This document shows positions 23,346 to 34,815 of a stretch of DNA of 64,000 nucleotides, in pieces; position 1 is the first letter of the stretch, and each line of letters opens with the position of its first letter. Origin of the DNA: Meconema thalassinum (lineage: Eukaryota > Arthropoda > Insecta > Orthoptera > Tettigoniidae); NCBI GenBank assembly GCA_946902985.2, contig OX336389.2:126205572-126269571 (forward strand), read 5' to 3'. The notes beneath the pieces were generated by a model. That model was not told the DNA's origin. It searched no databases and saw only the letters and a list, made by a program, of their open reading frames with translations. Made by a program: the position numbers and the translations under genes.

Positions 23346-23576
23346 CGACGAACCTCGCTACAGCCGAGTGCAGTGAAGCAAGAGAGCAAAGAGACAGCTA
23401 AGAGATATTGTTGGTATTCTATGAAATTTTGCATATGTGACGCTGCATAGTCGAAGTTGAGTATTTTACGGACTTGTAATATAGTTTGGTCGTCCGTCAG
23501 CACTGCGTAAAAACAGACAAAACTTTTTCCTTTACATTGTTGCAATGAAAATATCAATACCACTACCATCTCTTAT

Positions 23577-23955
23577 TGACCACCTCGTGTGTAGGGACTA
23601 GCATTCTTGGCCATCGCCCTGAAGGTCCAGGTTCGATTCCCGGCTCTTTCAAGAAATTTAATTCTGATCTGAGGGTTGGAACAGGGTACACTAAGCCTCT
23701 TGCGGCAAAACTGAGAATATATGGACTTGATTCTTACCTCTGTCGTCTTTGAAGTGAATTACCGTGATTTCTCACTTCAACTCCAGGCAAATGTTGAGAC
23801 GAGTTCTTAACTTAAGGCCACGGCCCACACTTACAAATTTACACACTAATACAACCATCAAAATAACATTGGTTATCCAACAAAATTCTAAACACACGAA
23901 AGTGCATGGGACTGAATGGCCACGATATGCAAGATCATCAAATCAAATCTTGTAT
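23577..23955 (+). mobile_element. SINE C, copy 2
   Basis: Head GACCACCTCGTGTGTAGGGA, B box GGTTCGATTCCC, the long body and the tail AATGGCCACGATATGCAAG. Diverged from the copy at 31960, so older. Confidence 0.8.
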
Positions 23956-24237
23956 TGAGATGTACTGACCGCAGCTTGCCACTACAGTATGGAAGTCCAA
24001 ACAAAGCTTTAATTTCAGATCTATTCGTTTTCATGGCACCTCCCTCCATGGAAAAATTAGAATTCGCTAATTCAATACAAACATTTGTATACCCTACAAT
24101 GAGGTCAATTATCCTGTTTTCTACAATCAACATTAATTATGCACGATGTATAACTTTTTTCTTTTCGCTTCCATTTCGACAATATATCATTTTCATACCT
24201 TATTTTATCTTTTGGGGGGATATTATCAATTTTAACT

Positions 24238-24286
24238 AGGGGCAGATGACCTCGTAGTTCCGCCCCTTAAAACAACAATAACTAAC
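24238..24286 (+). mobile_element. 49-bp retroposed tail with 14-bp duplication
   Basis: The perfect direct repeat TATCAATTTTAACT (24224-24237, 24287-24300) encloses GGGCAGATGACCTCGTAGTT and CCGCCCCTTAAAACAACAA. It is a severely 5'-truncated retroposon end. The same tail occurs at 31845-31892 and 33657-33700, and in altered form in SINE C. Confidence 0.85.
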
Positions 24287-24604
24287 TATCAATTTTAACT
24301 ATCAACCTTGATCACTTTAGCACCGACTGCACCCGATGAAAGTGCTAAATCACGTAAATTTGTGCTTTATTTAACAACTGGAGCCATGTTCGTCAGTTGG
24401 TTTTTAGTATGTGAAACTGCCGCAGTGAGCACTCACAACGAGGCGCACACATTAACGTCAGTAGTTGCCAACATGTCCGATACAAAATACACCACACGAC
24501 ACTTAACGTTGAAAATATGTGAAAAAAGAACTAATTGGGCTTTTGTGTATTATGTATTTGTAAATAATGCTTGCATGAGGCAATGGTGCCAACTTCACTT
24601 TACC

Positions 24605-25085
24605 GCAATCAAAAACCATTGAACTGGACGAGCTAGGCTGTAACCATTGTCAAAAACCATTGGATTAGACAAAACGAGGTTAGATTGGTCGGGTAGGTGT
24701 GGCCCAGGCCGCTCGCAGCTAGCGAGGCACGGTTGATACAAAACCATTGATATGGGTGCGTTAGGCTGTAACCATTGCCAAAAACCATTGGATAACAAAG
24801 GTTAGAATGGTCGGGTGTGGGTGCGGCCTTGGCAACGCGCAGCTATCAGGGCAGGGTTGACACAAAACCATTGATCTGGGCGCGATAGGCTGTAACCATT
24901 GTCAAAAACCATTGGATTGGACAAAACGAAGGTTAGAATGTTGGACAAAACGAAGGTTAGAATGGTCGGGTGTAGGTGCGGCCTTGGCCAAGTGCAGCTA
25001 GCGGGGCACGCTTGAGACAAAACCATTGGATTGGACAAAACGAAGGTTAGAATTGTCGGGTGTGGGTGTGGCCTTAACATTCAGG
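24605..25085. repeat. Tandem array, ~150-bp units
   Basis: Three to four imperfect units. Each has CAAAAACCATTGGATTGGAC, then AACGAAGGTTAGAATGGTCG, GGTGTGGGTGCGGCCTTGGC and a GCAGCTAGCGGGGCACG block. One unit has an extra internal 27-bp doubling near 24929-24965. The motifs ACCATTGG and GGTTAGA are shared with the inverted-repeat arms at 20164 and 23235. Confidence 0.85.
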
Positions 25086-25640
25086 TATCCTCTTGTTCCA
25101 GGTTACAGATAGGTTATGTTTTATCCATCTAACTTCCACTTCACGATGGCAATTCGTGCACGGTACTGTTTTCGGTACTAAAATGTGTTGTTGCAATAGC
25201 TTCAGCAACTTCTTAGGTTGATCATAGAACCGCCGATCGAAGTTACCAATTGTTATCAGGCAACTTTGACAATCCATAGTGAATAAATTATTCAATTCGG
25301 CGCACTATCAAATGAACTGAGTGCTGCACACAAATGATGCGCACTAGAGAATGAACTGGGTGCTTCTTTGTTTTATATAGTACCGTAAGGGCGAGGTTGG
25401 CAGTACTGTATTGATGACAGACCAGCGGGGCTAACGAAGAGACCCGAATACTCATGACCGCAACCGATGACGATTGATTTGGTCAAATGGCGGCCACAGC
25501 TGTAATTTTGGCTATGTAAGTCATGATCCTATTAGGGATGGCTGGGTGGGTCATAGACGGCGGAGGAGTCAACATCTATTACTACATTTTCTCCAGATAT
25601 CTTCCTGACCATAACTACAGGTAATTTGGTTAGTTTTTCA
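25086..25640. other. Non-coding, no gene recognised
   Basis: Short frames without recognisable domains. Possibly the continuation of the repeat element to its left. Confidence 0.35.
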
Positions 25641-25652
25641 ACTTTAGAAAAG

Positions 25653-26040
25653 TTATGACGAAGTCATATGTCCATGCACTGCTACCCAATCAACCCTAGC
25701 AGTCAATAGCAGCCTTTGTTGATAGAGCTTTTTCATTAGGATTGGGTAACCGCAAAATAACATTATGCGCTCTACCTTTGAGGTATGACACTTTTGCACC
25801 ACACAGTACCATTCTTCTTCCCCTTTCGAAATCACATTTCATAGCTGACGGGATTACATCTTTATCAATTTCATGTCGAGATCCATTGGAAGACATACTG
25901 TACCTTTGCTTTCTGGCTCATGACTATCCTGTTTTACATCACCTCGACTATCCTGCTCGGTGTCAGTTTCAAGGTCCATATCTGACTCTCCACGATCATC
26001 AACTTCATTATCATGTTTGTCACCTACTAAATCACATTTT
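25653..26040 (-). pseudogene. Unrecognised acidic ORF remnant
   Basis: On the minus strand, text coding for an acidic stretch (SDMDLETDTEQDSRGDVKQD) is followed after frame changes by MSSNGSRHEIDKDVIPSAMK and VLCGAKVSYLKGRAHNVILR. Composition looks protein-coding rather than random, but stops and shifts break it. No family recognised. Transposon-derived is the likeliest explanation. Confidence 0.3.
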
Positions 26041-26581
26041 TAATTGTCAATTTATACATTTCTGTCAGTCAACAAGCTTTTTGTCCAAACCCCACCCATT
26101 ATGATAGGGTGGGGTTACATTACATAAAGCACTGGTCCAGAAAAAAAAAACCTGTATTAATATTATGCATTGATAAATAAGGGGATTTAGGAATTTATGC
26201 CGATTTACCAGTGAATAATAATAATACATCTAATATTTTTCAGGTCCAGTGTCATATGTACCGAATAGTGTAACCCTGGGTGTTGGCCGACAGAAAAGTA
26301 TAAATTGACAGTTTGCACTGGCAACACTGAAAATTGGCTTAAAGCTACATGAATTTATAATTAAAATCGCTTAGTTCACTTCTTTTCTCCATTGCGAACA
26401 GTCCTGCAAATAAAATTGAGCTCACTAAAATAAATTTACTTAAGCTACGGATTCGCGCGCGCGCTGGTAGAAGAGAGACGTCAGTACGAGCACAGTATAG
26501 TAACCATACAGTAAGGACACATCAGGCCTTTACCATGTAAATTTTTCGTCATGGTTTTGAATCGGCCGGTTCCGGAAGCAC

Positions 26582-26613
<32 letters not shown>

Positions 26614-27679
26614 CGGCGGCGACGGTTCACCATGTATCCGCGAGAGAGCAGTCTACCCGTATTCATTGAGTGCGGCCTGTCGATTTTGTCTGAAGAAAAC
26701 ATTGTTTGTAATTATTAAAATCAACTCAGAAATATAATTTTGCATTTTAACCAATGGCAGAAATGTGGGAAACCAACATCTGTGCGGTAATTTATTGCGC
26801 AGTTCTTGTCACACTGGACATAACAGCATTCCGGTTTCTCGTGCATTGGAGCGGTAAATACAAATATCACACGTTTCATCGAATAATTCTGGTTTTAATA
26901 TCCATGAGATGTCAGTCCCTCAAACACCTATCCATTAATTCACAAATTCCTCATTCCTAATCCAGATATAATGACTGGATAAAGGCCTGTAATCAGGAGG
27001 ATTTACTGGCAAACGTGGCAAATCTACACGCCAATATATAGGGTATGTAGCCTTTATTTCTCAAAGGAAGTGTTTTAAACCACAAGGAGGGCAGTGCTAG
27101 GCTGAGATTAGGTAATATTGCCCAACAAACATTAAATCTCCACCCTAGAGAAGCTATTGTCTCCTTTAATGTGTCCGTTTTCTAACCCCACTTAGCCTAG
27201 GAGGTAAATGGTTTCCTGACTGAAGTTAGTTGATGTGTTTTATTAACTGTAATTTGTTAAGCTGCAGCCCTTTACAGTGAATTAAGAGCTTTAATTACAA
27301 GCTACAATGCAAATCGGATTTAACATTTGCTCCCTCACCTATGGGACTTTGTGCTATTCCTGAAGAGTTCTGGAGAAGTTTGGATTGTCGTGTACCCAAA
27401 GCTACAATCCCATGAAATGACAAGGTACTCCAGTCCATCAAAATTGTAAATAGTGTTGCTTTCAGAGACAAACTATTGAGGTTAGCAACCCCTCACTACG
27501 CTCTGCATGGCATTAAGGCTGTGTGACTTAAAAACCAGGGCTGTTAACCTTGATGTTCCTAACTCATAGACATATCACAATGCCCTTAATTTTATTTAAT
27601 TCTGTGAGACCACTAAAAGTTTGCCCACCCATGTAAATGATAAGCCCACCCAATTTCTTCTCAAGTGATACCTCCCTCT
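26041..27679. other. Non-coding with microsatellite
   Basis: No gene recognised. Contains the GCAC repeat listed next. Confidence 0.45.
26582..26615. repeat. GCAC tetranucleotide microsatellite
   Basis: About eight uninterrupted CGCA units. Confidence 0.95.
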
Positions 27680-27752
27680 CATTCCACACACGCCCAAATA
27701 CACGGGGATATATGACCACGATGTCTCAGCCCTTAAAATAAGCAACAACGAC
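27680..27752 (+). mobile_element. SINE C tail fragment
   Basis: Matches the last ~70 bases of SINE C (CCACACACGCCCAAATACAC then TGACCACGATGTC) with the AAGCAACAACG end. Confidence 0.65.
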
Positions 27753-28032
27753 TGTATCTTCGATACACACTGATCAAATTCCTGGATACTTCTATACTTT
27801 CAGCAATGATCCTAGGGATGATTTTTCTTCACTATGTCACATGCAGAACATGGTACCACTAAAGCAATACTGTATAGGTCCATGTTATTTGAAAATGAAT
27901 ACCGGTACATAATAATCATACAAGAGTGGAGCCTTGCATAAGTGAGGAGATGTAACACCAAACTCTGGGTGTCAACAAGCCTTGCACTTATATCACTCGG
28001 GAATTGAGAAATTGGGTGGGCTTATTGTGTGA

Positions 28033-28340
28033 TAATCTTTGTTACTGTGGTGGCTGTACTAGTGTGTGTATTTGTAAATAGGGGATAGGATTGGGAAGGA
28101 GGTGGCTGTGCCCTTAAGTTAACAACCATCCCTGCATTTGCCTTGAGTAGGGAAACCACTTCCAGGATGGCCGAGGTGGGAATCGAACCCTCCTCTTCTC
28201 AGTTTTGCCTCACGAGGCTGACTGTAACCCATTCCAGCCCTAAGGCCAGAATCAAAATTTCTTGGCAAAGCCGGGAGTCAAACCCAGACCTACGGGGGTG
28301 ACAGCCAAGAAAGCTATCTGCTGCACCACGAGGTGGTCTC
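28033..28340 (-). mobile_element. SINE C, minus copy
   Basis: In reverse: head GACCACCTCGTGGTGCAGCA, then B-box-like GGTTTGACTCCCGG, the block AAGAGGAGGGTTCGATTCCC and the body to about 28033. The far tail is missing. Confidence 0.8.
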
Positions 28341-30782
28341 GCGAAAATGTAATGCCTTGGTCATAAATATATTCTATATAAATCTACATGAAAATAGCCT
28401 ACTCCCTATCCAAACATTTTCATAAATTTAAGTTTCATATACCATTTTAAAGCTCAATGGTTTTAAAATTTACAGTTATCTTAAGTCATAGCAACAGATT
28501 TCAATGTTTACATTAAGCCACATTGTTCAAACCTGTTCAGGGATGTCGGAAATTCCTCAGATAATGGCAAGCTGCAACTCACATCCTATTCTATTGTTGG
28601 GCAAGGACTTGATTCTCATCATTGCAGAAATAATCTGTTTAATACTAGCTGTAAACATGGCCAAGGTTTCATGTGATACAAGCTAAAGGTGTAGAATTTG
28701 GTATAAATGTTTATCTCAAGTATCCAGTACCAGTACCTCTATGTCAATGTTGCATAGGCATTGTGCTTGCTACACTTGTCATAGTATGTGGTACGGTATA
28801 AATTTCAGAATGTGCATCAATTTTAATTTCTACCGTTTGATTATTCATATTTTTGTGGGGGTCAGGAATCGTATGGTTTGTGAAGTGATGCTTAGGAAAA
28901 GTTGTCTCCTTTCTTTTTAAGGATGTGTGAAGGACAGAGTGGTGTGTCTTTATAATGACATACTAAAATTGTAATGGCTGATGAAGGATGTAATTAATAT
29001 CCAGAACATGTCCTACTATTTGCACATTATTTATTCATTTAAGGGTTGATTAGGCAGAAAGATTTACAGAAGATTACAATTCAAGAAATATTATACTCAT
29101 CAGAGTTAATTAGAGATGAATGAAACTGGGCAAGGTACTGGAAAAGCCTGTGACCTATTAAAAGGAAAGGTCCCGGCAGATTTCCCCTATATTGTTCAAC
29201 CAGCCACATCTGGTTACGACCACTATATTCTTCCTGAAGTAACTCCACAGAGAGAATGAAAAGTGTCAAGAACAAACTTCTGCTTGCAATCGCACATTTT
29301 TCTGCATTACAGTATTACTTACTTGTTTACATGGTTTATGTAGAATCAACTCGTACAAATATTACAGTGAATTCTATGTCTGTGCCCCATCATATCCATA
29401 GTACCGTACCTAGAAGAATTTGCAGTAATTTATTTTCTGGCCATGAAAGCCTAAACATTCCAACTCAAACAGGCATATTTTTCTGCAAATGTTTGGGTAT
29501 TCTGATATATTTTCATGGAAACATTTGACTTTTTTTTTTTAAGAAACATTATTTTTTCCTGTTTTCAATTTTCAGAGGTGAAGCTCACCAATTTTGTGAC
29601 TACATCCTGAAGTTGGTTGGCCTAGAAGCCTAGAGTATATAAAATATGGTAGCGAGTGTTTAATCGTAAAGAGGTTTTCTCAATAGTGATTTTTAATGCC
29701 CTGGCATTGTCATTGAGGAGCAAATTTAACTTCCTAAATACTGTAACATTTAAGTTGGTCTAACACGAAAGAAATTTAATAATACTATACCTGTAAGGTT
29801 TTAGCTACCTACTAAGAAAATTAATGTGCAATTTTTGAATGGAGCTACCTAGGCAAATCTTTACACCAAAAACCAACATATTGTTTATCGCTACCTTTTA
29901 GTGGAGAAACTAGAATTCATGTCAGATAACCTGCAGCTTCTGTGACTGATAACTATAGTTTTGTCTTGTTGTCAACAAATGTGATAGACAGGTCTGAAGC
30001 AGTTCATTATTTCAAAAACTGACTCTCTCTATCAGAAATCAAATCAGTGATTTGAGATCATGGCGATATCAGGAATGTTTGTTTATTGCATTACAACAAA
30101 GGATTTTGAAGTAATCTCATAAAGCAATAACTTCTAAATCAAAATAACTTACAATTTTATTGTTGGACAGCCAAAGGACTTAACATAATCCTCCATGGTT
30201 TTAGACAGGTGCAACGATCCATTAGTTCTGGGTTATCCCATCCCGTTAGAAAATGGAAGGATTGGGGTTTGAGGCCTAAGGATGTTGTACAACATTAACT
30301 GCAAATCACATCACCACACTGAAGACCTGGTTTGTGAAATAAGTTGGTTCATGTCCCTTCACCTGTCATTTCAAGTTAGCTTCCTTGTTTCTCATCTCAA
30401 AATGCTGAGATGGTGGCTTTCCCATAGACCACAGTCACTTCCCCATTCCTTTCTTAGCCTCTTCTACTTTCCATCTACGTTGAGGCTGCATGGATGATCC
30501 TTTTCTCTAGAATGAAAGGGCTCCATGACACTGTCAATTATGACGATAAAGACTTTGGGAGTGAAGTACGGGGATAAAAGAAATATTCATATCCAAGAAA
30601 TAAAAATAGCCAAACATATAAGCCCATTGTTTCCACAGCTACTGCCATGGTCTAGAAGTAAGCATAGCTGCCTTCTAACTGGTTGGCCCAGTTTTGAATC
30701 CTGGTTTTGCCAAGGAGAATTTAAATTTTGGCCTGTAGTCATGTGTACTTGGATGTGTGTATCATTTGTCTCATAAACTGCC
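28341..30782. other. Non-coding, no feature recognised
   Basis: AT-rich sequence with only short unsupported frames. No terminal repeats or tRNA-like boxes seen. Confidence 0.45.
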
Positions 30783-31045
30783 TTATTGTGATGGCTGTAT
30801 TAGTGTGTGCATTTATAATTTTAGGTGAGGATAGGGAAGGAGACGACTATGGCCTTACGTTAGGGGTAGCTTACCGTCTCGGCATTTACCTGCAGTAGAA
30901 GTGGAAAACCAAGGAAAACCACTTACAAGATGGCCGAGATGGGAATCAAATCACCTCTTCTCAGTTTTGCCTCACAAAGCTGAGTGTATCCCGTTCCAGC
31001 CCTCAGACCAGAATGCTAGTTGCTACACCACGAGGTGATCTAAGT
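30783..31045 (-). mobile_element. SINE C, minus copy, internally deleted
   Basis: In reverse: AGATCACCTCGTGGTGTAGC, then a deletion of the B-box region relative to 31960, then GAGAAGAGGTGATTTGATTC and the body. Confidence 0.7.
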
Positions 31046-31194
31046 GAAAAGGGATGGATTCTAATCCACCTCTTGGTCCTAATAGAAGTGAATTTCTATG
31101 GTTTCTAATTCCCCTTCCCCCCTCCCAGAATGCTCCATGCACCAAACATTCCATCTTCAAATTATTTTGCATGCCCAATTAAATGGAGTAATAT

Positions 31195-31510
31195 AGCTCG
31201 GGTGGTGTTGGGGTAGCTCGCCTGCCTCACATCAGGAGACCTCGGGTTCGATTCCAGGCTCCGTCAGGGATTTCAGAAACCGGCGTGAGGGCTGGAACTG
31301 GGTGTACACAGCCTTGCAAGGACAATTGAATAGCTGTCTGACAATGAGGCAGCGCCACGCTCATGGAGACCAAGATTAACGGCCGAGGGGACCCGAGGCG
31401 CTCACCACGCGTCACCACATAATCTGCAGGCCAAATGGCTGGGTGGCGATCGCTTAGTAGGCCTAGGCCCTTCATGGACTGTAGTGCCACGGGGTTTGTT
31501 TGTTTGTTTC
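31195..31510 (+). mobile_element. SINE B, copy 1
   Basis: tRNA-like head GGTGGTGTTGGGGTAGCTCG, B box GGTTCGATTCC, long GC-rich body (GTCTGACAATGAGGCAGCGC) and a GTTTGTTTGTTT tail. The other copy is at 59424-59706, inverted. Confidence 0.85.
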
Positions 31511-31511
31511 G

Positions 31512-31948
31512 TTTTAATGGTAGTTCGGAGACTACGGTTTCAATAGTCTTCTTAGAATGTACAGTATATGGGTGTTAACTTTAAAAATACCCGCACGAGT
31601 CTCTCTGGAGGACTCACACATTATTACTATTACGTAAACATATCTTGCATAAGAATCATGGCCCTACTAATAATATAGTTCATCGTATCTTGGTGAGAAA
31701 AATACCTTACCTGTATGTGCATTTGCTCAAAGAACTTTTTCTTTTCTGAATTTTTATTCCATACATATTATTATTATTTTTAAAATTAATATTAGGCATC
31801 CACCTATAAATTTTAACTCAACTAAAATTTGTATTATTTTGTGTTAAGAGGGACAGATGACCTTGCTGTTCCGCCCCATAAATAACAATAAATATCCATA
31901 CTATGTGTGATGTTAATGAGCAATTCTGAGAATATTTACAGCAGATCT
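31512..31948. other. Non-coding with old retroposon tail
   Basis: Includes a diverged copy of the GACAGATGACCTTGCTGTTC tail at 31845-31892. The last part is probably the 5' region of the Tc1 relic that resumes at 32357. Confidence 0.45.
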
Positions 31949-31959
31949 AGATTGCAGTC

Positions 31960-32356
31960 ATGGACCACCTTGTGGCGTAATGACTACCATTCTTGGCTGT
32001 TGCCCCAGAGGTCTGGGTTTGATTCCCGGCTCTGCCAAGGAATGTAATTCTGGTCTAAGGGCTGCAACAGGGCACACTCAGTCTCGTGAGGCACAACTGA
32101 GAAGAGGAGGGTTTGATTCCCACCTCAGCCATCTTGGAAGTGGTCTTCCGAGATTTCCCACTTCTTCTGCAGGCAAATGCTGTGATGGTTCCTAAGTTAT
32201 AGCCAATGCCGCCTCCTTACCAATCCTCACCGGAATTGCAAATACACATACTCAGACAGGCATCACAATAACACAGGTTATCAATCAAAATTCCACACTC
32301 GTCCAAGTACACGGGGCTAAATGACCACGATGTCCAGGCCCCTGAAATGAAACAAC
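31960..32356 (+). mobile_element. SINE C, full-length copy
   Basis: 397 bp with an 11-bp duplication AGATTGCAGTC at 31949-31959 and 32357-32367. The head GACCACCTTGTGGCGTAATG lies at the 5' end, with B-box-like GGTTTGATTCCC. An internal block similar to a second B box (GGGTTTGATTCCC near 32110) is a family feature. The tail is CCCCTGAAATGAAACAACAG. Confidence 0.9.
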
Positions 32357-33210
32357 AGATTGCAGTCGATGTACAGAAGTTGTCTAACATGGTGGCCAGA
32401 TCGCTCCTTAGTGCCTCTTGGTCTATTGGAATGGCTGTAACATCCGGCGCATTATACCATAGTCGAACTGTTCCTCTATTGGAGCACGAAGATTGGGATT
32501 CTCTGCCGTCACTGTCTCATGAAGCCATAGCCAGGTGGCTATGCTAATGCTTGTTGTTTCATGTAGGAGGTTGTACATCATGGTAGTCAGCCCTGTGTAC
32601 TTGGGCGTGAGAAGAAACCCATACAACAGGAGCAATCGAGTGTGGCAACGGGTGGGTGAGAGATTTCACAAGCTCTTCATCCAGGAACGCCTCCAACAGC
32701 AAGGAAATTGTCATGTTTTGTGGTGGGATCATGTTTGGTCGACGTACGCCTCTAATTCCTATCCACGGTAACATGACCGGTCTGGTATACAGAGACAACA
32801 TCCTCAAACCTGTCGTTACAGGATTCGCTGCCACAATGGGTGAGGGCTTTACACTAGTGGACGATAATGCTCATCGAGCTAGGGTGGTCATCAGTTCCTT
32901 CAGATGCAAGGCATACTGAGAATGGAGTGGCCTGCATATTCTGCGGACATGAACAGTATCGAACATCCATGGGAAAAGATTAAGAGTGCAGTTTCGCACT
33001 GTCCCAATCCTCTAACAAACAAACAAACAAACAAACATTCAGCAACTGATTGAAGCTGCTTTCAAAGAGTGGGATAATCTGCCCCAAACCCGGTTGGTTC
33101 GTAGTTCGGTATGCCTCTTAGTCGGCAAGCATGCCTTAGGGCTCGTGGTGGCCATACATGGTATTGATATGCCCCAACTAGAAAAAGATTGCCACTTTTG
33201 TTAAGCTTTT
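32357..33210 (+). pseudogene. Tc1-like transposase relic
   Basis: Plus-strand fragments in shifted frames: VGERFHKLFIQERLQQQG, then VMFCGGIMFGRRTPLIPIHG, TGLVYRDNILKPVV, FTLVDDNAHRARVV (second aspartate region, two residues short of the usual DNARPHRARVV), and IQQLIEAAFKEWDNLPQ near the C-terminus. The order fits a Tc1 transposase. Frameshifts and a stop after SFRCKAY make it dead. A TTTG/AAAC repeat near 33018 interrupts the coding text. Confidence 0.85.
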
Positions 33211-33640
33211 AGTGTTTGTCTCTTTTGCACAACATATTGTGTGTTGTTTTTCTTTGTATGCCATTACATACTACCTTACCAGGGAATTGTTACTGCTAGA
33301 CGTGGAGCACGGCTGTTGTGTATACATTACGTCAGCTCGCCTCGCTATGGCTGCCGCGAGCGGTTGCTGGCCAAGAGGGGGAACGCATGCACAGTCGTAC
33401 AATGATAACACACCGCACAGCGCACGACCCAGCACGAATCATGCACACAAATGACATGCGATGAGGTTTCTCTGGCGACAACTGCACGTCTATCGCAGGA
33501 GTGTGGCTGGGCGGAGTGCATTAGTTCCGATTTCCGCCACCGGTAACAATTCGCTGGTAGGATAGTACACATAGCAAAACACTAAATCCCAATATGCAAC
33601 ACCTTTTTTGGAGTACTGTTCAAGTTACAAACACTGCTAG
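33211..33640. other. Non-coding, no feature recognised
   Basis: Unassigned GC-richer stretch near 33330-33560 without a recognisable domain. Confidence 0.4.
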
Positions 33641-33775
33641 TCACCATAACACTCTAGGGGCAGATGACCTCGAAGTTCCGCCCCTTAAAACAACAATTAC
33701 ATTACATTCACCACAACACTGATTATCAAATACCATGCACACACAAGTACACGGGTCATAGACCAAAGAGGTCCT
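33640..33775 (+). mobile_element. SINE C tail with a nested retroposed tail
   Basis: SINE C tail text is split by a short insert (about 33657-33704) carrying GGGGCAGATGACCTCGAAGT and TTAAAACAACAATTAC. The insert is flanked by TCACCATAACACT and TCACCACAACACT, a 13-bp duplication with one mismatch. Confidence 0.75.
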
Positions 33776-33879
33776 AATTGGAACTATAATAATATATACA
33801 GTACCGGTATGTCAAAAAATATGGTTATATAAATGACTCCAGATTATAGCTTACCAAGAGACATACATAGGCCTACTTT

Positions 33880-34128
33880 GAACCGGCCTTGGTGGCCGAG
33901 AGCGCTAATGTGCTATCTCGTGCCTCGCTGGCATCGGGAGAGCGTGAGTTCGAATCCCACCTCTACCGTCCTGAAAATGGTTTTCGTGGTTTACCATTTT
34001 CACTACCAGGCAAATGCCGGGAAGGTTCCTTTCAATAAATCCACGGCCAATTTCCCTCCAATATCCCTTCCCTGACCCGTCCTGAAAAGAAAAGTACATG
34101 GCCATTGGCTGCATTAATAAAATTATAC
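33880..34128 (+). mobile_element. SINE E, copy 2
   Basis: Head CCGGCCTTGGTGGCCGAGAG, B box GTTCGAATCCC, body CCTGAAAATGGTTTTCGTGG, and an AT-rich end. Counterpart at 18491-18732. Confidence 0.85.
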
Positions 34129-34689
34129 ATACTTTGAAACTTTAGTTTTTAAAATAAGACTGCTGTTACGACTTGAAACTGAATCCCAGCACTCTGCGCA
34201 GAGTGTGAACTGATAACACCACGATAGCCCTTTGTTAACTCTTGGGCCTAGTAACTGAAACTATGGCATGTAGTTAGGCCTCCTAATGACCAGTATTAAT
34301 TCTGCTATGATGTACATGTCGCTTACAGGTACCAACTGGAAAGACCTGCCCCAGGCCTCTCCAAAAGCAACACAGCATTATGAGCCTAACATTTCTCTCA
34401 TCCAGGTGTAAAAACCATCCATCGCATGGAAAACTCATCCTACATTATCTCCATTTCTGCAGAATGGGGAGAATAAGGAGTTGACATACCACTGACAAGT
34501 AAAAAGTGCGGTGCGGATAGATGGCAACTTATTAGTCGTGACGAGGTTAAAGTTAGGTCTGATAGCTATGGTTAGAGCAAGTTTAGGACTGAGCGTTTTA
34601 CTTGATTGATTGGCGACACCATTGCACATAGTGTTATTTACCAGTTATATTACTTTATTACATTCACTAGCGACAGAAAGCAAAGCAAA
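34129..34689. other. Non-coding, no feature recognised
   Basis: No supported coding region or repeat. Confidence 0.4.
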
Positions 34690-34815
34690 CTTGTAGCTTC
34701 ACGTGGCTCTCGTGATCATAAGCCACAGAACCTTTCTTTTTTATATTTGGAATTTGAACCACGGGATGCAACTCTGGAATTCTAACATGCATTAACCAAG
34801 AATCAAAACCCAGTC
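34690..34815 (-). mobile_element. SINE A, old diverged copy
   Basis: In reverse it retains the GCATGTTAGAATTCCAGAGT equivalent of the body and GGCTTATGATCACGAGAGCC, clearly diverged from the 53523 copy. Confidence 0.6.

Noticed and set aside
31195..31270. Possible tRNA gene (A/B boxes)
   Set aside because: All tRNA-like heads found (12466, 17525, 31195, 31960, 33880, 53523, 61148) continue into long repeated bodies and tails, so they are SINE heads.
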